Assembly (NCBI GenBank): GCA_024697225.1
Contig: JAILGA010000151.1
Span: forward strand, 35,302 to 99,301
Direction: 5' to 3'
Length of the DNA stretch: 64,000 bases
Source of the DNA: Lachnospiraceae bacterium
GTDB taxonomy: Bacteria; Bacillota; Clostridia; Lachnospirales; Lachnospiraceae
The translations under genes were made by a program, and so were the position numbers. The notes under the pieces were generated by a model. That model did no database searches. It was not told the origin of the DNA and was given only the letters and a program-made list of their open reading frames with translations. Of the stretch, positions 60,569-64,000 are shown piece by piece (within the stretch, counting starts at the first letter, position 1; each line of letters opens with the position of its first letter).

Positions 60569-61885
60569 CTACTTCCTCCTCTTGGCGAGCTGTATTCTTC
60601 TCATGCCCTTTATAAGCTGAGTGAGCTGCCTTCTTGCGGGGCAGATATAACTGCAGCATCCGCACTCGCAGCACTCCATGCCGTATTCCGCGACAAATCT
60701 CTCCTCCTGTCCGTTCTCGGCAGCGTCAGCAAGATTTTTGGGAATGAGCTTCTCGGGGCAGACATCGACACACTTTGCGCAGCTTATACACGCGCTCGGT
60801 TCATACTCTGCCACGGCATCCTTTGTGAGACAGGTAATGGCCGAGGCAGTCTTGGTAGTGGGCACATCGAGATCAAATATCGCAAAGCCCATCATAGGAC
60901 CGCCTGATATGATCTTGGCGGGTTCGGTGACAAATCCTCCGGCATCTTCGATAAGATCACGGTAATTCATCCCTATCCTTACCCTGTAGTTTTGAGGATT
61001 CTTTATGGCATCACCGGTTATGGTGACTATCCTCTCCATAAGAGGCTTTCCTTCTCTTACGGCATTACTCACGGCACACAGCGTATCGACGTTGTTGACG
61101 ACACATCCGGCATCGGCGGGAAGCATCGATGAATTGATCTGCCTGCCTGTACAGGCATAGATCAGCATACGCTCCGCACCCTCAGGATACTTTGTCTGCA
61201 GCACCTTTACCTGGATCTTCGGGTCATTCCCCAGTTTTTCCCTGAGTATCTTAGCCGCGTCCGACTTATTGTCCTCGACGGCAAGTATGCCTCTTGCATG
61301 GGGGAACAGGCTCACAACTATCCTCAGGCCGTCGATAAGAAGCTCCGGATTCTCCAGCATTCTCCTGTAGTCGGAGGTCAGATACGGCTCACACTCCGAG
61401 CAGTTGGCAATGACATAATCTATCTTGTCGGGTTCCTTCGGTGAGAGCTTCACAGCCGTCGGGAATCCGGCACCGCCCATGCCGACCACACCGGCCTCAC
61501 GGATCAGATTTATCTTTTCCTCAGTGGTGAGTTCCTCCGGCGGTGCAGGCTTTACCCACTCGATCTCCTCATATGTGCCGTCATTCTCGATTATTATGGA
61601 ATCAACCATATTCCCGGTCACGACACGTCTCTTCTCAATCCCCTTTACAGTACCGGATACGGTGGAGTATATGGGTGCGGATACAAAACCGCCGGCCTCG
61701 GCGATCTTTGTGCCCACAAGTACCCTGTCACCCTTCTGCACGACGGGTTTTGCCGGAGCTCCTATGTGCTGTGATACGGGATATACGAGTTCGCTTCCCG
61801 GCATAATGGTCTTGATCGGTTTATCCTTTGAGAGTTCCTTTCCGTCGTACGGATGTATTCCGCCAAAAAAAGTTCGATTTGCCAT
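60569..61885 (-). CDS. rnfC: Rnf complex subunit C
   Basis: 438 residues. NADH- and FMN-binding Nqo1-like core (GMGGAGFPTAVKLSP near 136-150) and two iron-sulfur motifs at the end (CISCAKCVDVCP, CCECGCCSYICP). First gene of rnfCDGEAB. The complex moves electrons from ferredoxin to NAD while pumping sodium ions or protons. AGAGGA precedes the ATG. Confidence 0.96.
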   Translation of the reverse strand: MANRTFFGGIHPYDGKELSKDKPIKTIMPGSELVYPVSQHIGAPAKPVVQKGDRVLVGTKIAEAGGFVSAPIYSTVSGTVKGIEKRRVVTGNMVDSIIIENDGTYEEIEWVKPAPPEELTTEEKINLIREAGVVGMGGAGFPTAVKLSPKEPDKIDYVIANCSECEPYLTSDYRRMLENPELLIDGLRIVVSLFPHARGILAVEDNKSDAAKILREKLGNDPKIQVKVLQTKYPEGAERMLIYACTGRQINSSMLPADAGCVVNNVDTLCAVSNAVREGKPLMERIVTITGDAIKNPQNYRVRIGMNYRDLIEDAGGFVTEPAKIISGGPMMGFAIFDLDVPTTKTASAITCLTKDAVAEYEPSACISCAKCVDVCPEKLIPKNLADAAENGQEERFVAEYGMECCECGCCSYICPARRQLTQLIKGMRRIQLAKRRK

Positions 61886-61918
61886 TTACAGTCCTCTCTG
61901 AATATCTCTTAACCTAAA

Positions 61919-61945
61919 GACATGGGCGTTATAAGCGCCCATGTC
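61919..61945 (-). terminator. Hairpin between cheR and rnfC
   Basis: GACATGGGCG (61919-61928) pairs with CGCCCATGTC (61936-61945) around seven bases. The T run on the minus strand is short (TTT), so it may only partly end cheR transcription. Confidence 0.55.
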
Positions 61946-61972
61946 CAGTCTTCATACAAAAACACAAAATAT

Positions 61973-62776
61973 TTATTTTGCGGGCTTTTCGTAGAAAAAT
62001 GAACCTTTTCTTGTAAACCCGATATCCTTGTACTGTACTATCTGCTCGGTACTGCCGATAAACAGATAACCCATCGGCATGAGCGATGCAAAATACTTCC
62101 GGAATATCTCGTCCTTCGCTTCTTCCGTAAAGTAGATCAGCACATTACGGCATACGATCAGATGATAGTCCTTGGGATACGGATCCCTTAAAAGATTAGC
62201 CTGCTTGAAGTCGACACGCTTCTTTATCTCCTCGGAGATAACGTACTTGTCGCCTTCTTTCTTAAAATACTTTGTCTTGAATTCCGCAGGTACACCGTTC
62301 ACGCTCTTAGCATCATACATTCCGGCCTTGGCCTTCCTGAGCGCTTCGGCATCCAGATCCGTCGCAGTGATCCTGATCTGGTCCATGGGAACGTGCTTGG
62401 ACAGAAGCATTACCAGCGTATAGGGTTCATCACCGGTGGAACATGCGGCGCTCCATATCCTGAGCCTCTTGCCGAATCTCTCGATGAGCGACGGTATGAT
62501 CTGCTCATCCATGAGTTTCCACTGATCGACGTTGCGGTAAAACTCCGACACATTGATGGTCAGATGCTCGACAAAGTCATTGTACAGCTGCTTGTCCGCC
62601 TTGATCGCCGCCACGAAGGAATCATAGCCGGTGAATTTGTTCTTGCGGATCATATCATTGATCCTGCGCTTCATCTGAGCTTCCTTGTATGCCGACAGAT
62701 TGATCTTGGTCAGGTCAAATATCTGCTTTTTAAACTTTTCATATGCCGCATCGGGTATTGTCGGTTCACCTGCCAT
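61973..62776 (-). CDS. cheR: CheR-type chemoreceptor methyltransferase
   Basis: 267 residues. N-terminal helical domain (1-75) and SAM-binding domain with WSAACSTGDEPYTL, ATDLDAEAL and IVCRNVLIYF. It methylates glutamates of chemoreceptors. No other chemotaxis gene is in the window, although PilT and diguanylate cyclases suggest surface motility. The C-terminal residues SFFYEKPAK replace the pentapeptide-binding end of enterobacterial CheR. It follows the S1 gene by 35 bases. Confidence 0.94.
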   Translation of the reverse strand: MAGEPTIPDAAYEKFKKQIFDLTKINLSAYKEAQMKRRINDMIRKNKFTGYDSFVAAIKADKQLYNDFVEHLTINVSEFYRNVDQWKLMDEQIIPSLIERFGKRLRIWSAACSTGDEPYTLVMLLSKHVPMDQIRITATDLDAEALRKAKAGMYDAKSVNGVPAEFKTKYFKKEGDKYVISEEIKKRVDFKQANLLRDPYPKDYHLIVCRNVLIYFTEEAKDEIFRKYFASLMPMGYLFIGSTEQIVQYKDIGFTRKGSFFYEKPAK

Positions 62777-62811
62777 AGTCGCATCCCCCGCTGTGCTTTT
62801 GCACTGATGTC

Positions 62812-63957
62812 TTATTCCTCGCTGCCATCTTCCTCTGCGATAACCTGATCGATATCGACGGTCGCAGTCTCATCATCTTCTGCGGGTTTGTCCGTATCCG
62901 CCGTGAGTTCCTTGATGCTGAGGCTTATCTTGCGGTCCGCCTCGTTGAAGTCCACGATCTTGGCGGTGACTTCCTGACCGGTCTGCAGAACATCCGAAGG
63001 CTTGTCGATGTGCTCTCTTGCGATCTGCGATACATGCAGCAGCGCATCAATACCGGGCTCAAGCTCGATAAAAGCACCGAAATCAGCCATTCTCGCGACC
63101 TTTCCGGTGACGATATTGCCGATCGCATACTTTGATGTCGCATCCTTCCAGGGATTCTCATTATCAAACTTGCGGGAGAGCGCGATCTTGGAGCCGTCGA
63201 TGTTCTTGATGAGAACCTTGACCGTATCGCCTACCTTAAATACCTTCTTGGGATTCTCAACACGTCCCCAGCTCATCTCGGAGATATGAAGCAATCCGTC
63301 CGCTCCGCCGAGATCGATAAATGCACCGAAATCCGTCACATTCTTGACAACGCCGTCGACGACATCGCCGACCTTGATCGTCTCGAACAGTGCCTTGGCC
63401 TTCTCCTGCTTGTCGGCGAGGATGAGCATCTTTCTGTTGCCGATGTAGCGGCGTCTTCTGGGATTGTACTCGGTTACGACAAACTGGATCTCCTGTCCCG
63501 CATACTTCGTAAGATCCTTCTCATAAGCATCCGACACGAGACTTGCAGGGATAAAGATCCTTACCTCTTCCACCACAACGACAAGTCCGCCGTCGAGAAC
63601 CTGAGCGACCTGTGCCGTGAGGACTTCCTTGTTGTTGAAAGCATCCTCAATGCGCTTGTTTCCGCGATCAAGTGCCAGTCTCTTGTAGGAGAGTATCACC
63701 ATGCCGTCAGCGTCACCGGCCTTCAATACCTTGACATCCATCTCATCGCCAACCTTGACGACAGTTGTGAGATCCAGCGAATTATCATTGCTGTACTCAT
63801 TTCTCGTCAGGATACCGTCTGACTTGTATCCGATGTTAAGGATGATCTCATCCGGTTTCACATCGATGACCGTTCCCTTGACGATCTCTCCCGTGCGGAT
63901 CGTCTTGAACGACTCATCCACCATTTCCAAAAAGCTCTTGTTGTCCTGATCTGGCAT
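62812..63957 (-). CDS. rpsA: Ribosomal protein S1-like RNA-binding protein
   Basis: 381 residues with four S1 domains: about 19-88, 104-170, 189-258 and 274-345. Domains three and four are the best conserved (VTDFGAFIDLGGADGLLHISEMSWGR-type and MADFGAFIELEPGIDALLHVSQI). An acidic tail ends the protein. In many Clostridia this part is fused to IspH; here the ATG lies within the 3' end of ispH in another frame. GAGGAGG precedes the ATG. Confidence 0.92.
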   Translation of the reverse strand: MPDQDNKSFLEMVDESFKTIRTGEIVKGTVIDVKPDEIILNIGYKSDGILTRNEYSNDNSLDLTTVVKVGDEMDVKVLKAGDADGMVILSYKRLALDRGNKRIEDAFNNKEVLTAQVAQVLDGGLVVVVEEVRIFIPASLVSDAYEKDLTKYAGQEIQFVVTEYNPRRRRYIGNRKMLILADKQEKAKALFETIKVGDVVDGVVKNVTDFGAFIDLGGADGLLHISEMSWGRVENPKKVFKVGDTVKVLIKNIDGSKIALSRKFDNENPWKDATSKYAIGNIVTGKVARMADFGAFIELEPGIDALLHVSQIAREHIDKPSDVLQTGQEVTAKIVDFNEADRKISLSIKELTADTDKPAEDDETATVDIDQVIAEEDGSEE

Positions 63958-64000
63958 AATTAAAAACCTCCTCGATTATCTTTTGCGGGGTGGACGCCCC
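63914..64000 (-). CDS. ispH: IspH (HMB-PP reductase), C-terminal end
   Basis: The last 28 codons: the frame reads GASTPQKIIEEVFNYARSG and ends LFGNGG. GASTPxxIIEEV is the usual final motif of IspH, the iron-sulfur enzyme that makes IPP and DMAPP in the MEP pathway. The stop (63914-63916) lies 44 bases inside the S1 gene. The rest is beyond the window, so the call rests on this short motif and on the frequent ispH-S1 pairing in Clostridia. Confidence 0.75.
   Translation of the reverse strand, partial: GASTPQKIIEEVFNYARSGQQELFGNGG

Overview
The window reads as a chromosome segment of a Gram-positive anaerobe of the class Clostridia, most likely a moderate-GC, polysaccharide-using member of Lachnospiraceae. 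This assignment is inferred from gene content and was not tested by a search. Supporting signs are a complete Rnf complex in the order CDGEAB, an S1 gene directly attached to ispH, an ammonium transporter fused to a PII domain, small Clostridia-type orphan proteins, strong AGGAGG ribosome sites, and several glycoside hydrolases (two GH31, GH43, GH13, GH5). Most genes are on the minus strand. I see no phage, insertion sequence, CRISPR array or tRNA.

Layout, left to right. 1-6.3 kb: the 3' end of dprA, then a minus-strand series of a membrane-anchored thioredoxin, a clostripain-type protease with an odd acidic tail, a small acidic protein, a HAD phosphatase and a GH31 enzyme. 6.3-10.4 kb (plus): maf, amt-PII fusion, purF. 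10.4-14.6 kb: a hybrid histidine kinase divergent from a MATE exporter. 14.6-19.7 kb (minus): DUF815-type ATPase, Ppx and Ppk1, a polyphosphate operon. 19.7-25.3 kb: second GH31 enzyme, MIF-like tautomerase, FucO-like dehydrogenase, and a plus-strand SGNH lipoprotein. 25.3-28.8 kb (minus): pyrB-pyrI with a small protein, a DUF5050-type beta-propeller and a CAP-domain lipoprotein. 29-37 kb (minus): one tightly overlapping operon of degenerate HD-GYP protein, PilT, MinC, GH43 and two diguanylate cyclases, with a good promoter in front. 37-42.6 kb: hemW and lepA (minus), divergent from two CobW-type GTPases (plus). 42.6-46.1 kb (minus): rpsT, a large membrane-anchored coiled-coil protein, RNase P RNA and a 55-residue Cys-rich protein. 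46.1-55.3 kb: a malto-oligosaccharide uptake operon (malE, F, G and an amylase lipoprotein) divergent from a LacI-sensor/GGDEF fusion and a TGS-uridine kinase. 55.3-64 kb (minus): S1 gene (with the end of ispH), cheR, rnfCDGEAB and a GH5 lipoprotein.

How the parts fit. Extracellular or surface enzymes (GH5, GH13, perhaps the CAP and SGNH lipoproteins) release or modify polymers; MalEFG imports oligosaccharides; the two GH31 enzymes and GH43 act on intracellular oligosaccharides, with alpha-xylosidase and beta-xylosidase roles likely; FucO disposes of lactaldehyde; Rnf couples ferredoxin and NADH to an ion gradient. Cyclic-di-GMP signalling is prominent: three GGDEF proteins, all with intact active sites and none with the RxxD inhibitory site, one carrying a sugar-type sensor, two sharing an operon with the pilus-retraction motor PilT.

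Most noteworthy for follow-up: the PilT/MinC/GH43/diguanylate-cyclase operon; the sugar-sensor GGDEF gene with a possible leaderless transcript, facing a palindromic operator at malE; the coiled-coil membrane protein with a Cys-rich end; the CobW pair with a 33-bp His-repeat array and a TIGR03943-like fusion; and the amt-PII fusion that lacks the modifiable tyrosine and has a terminator directly after its promoter.
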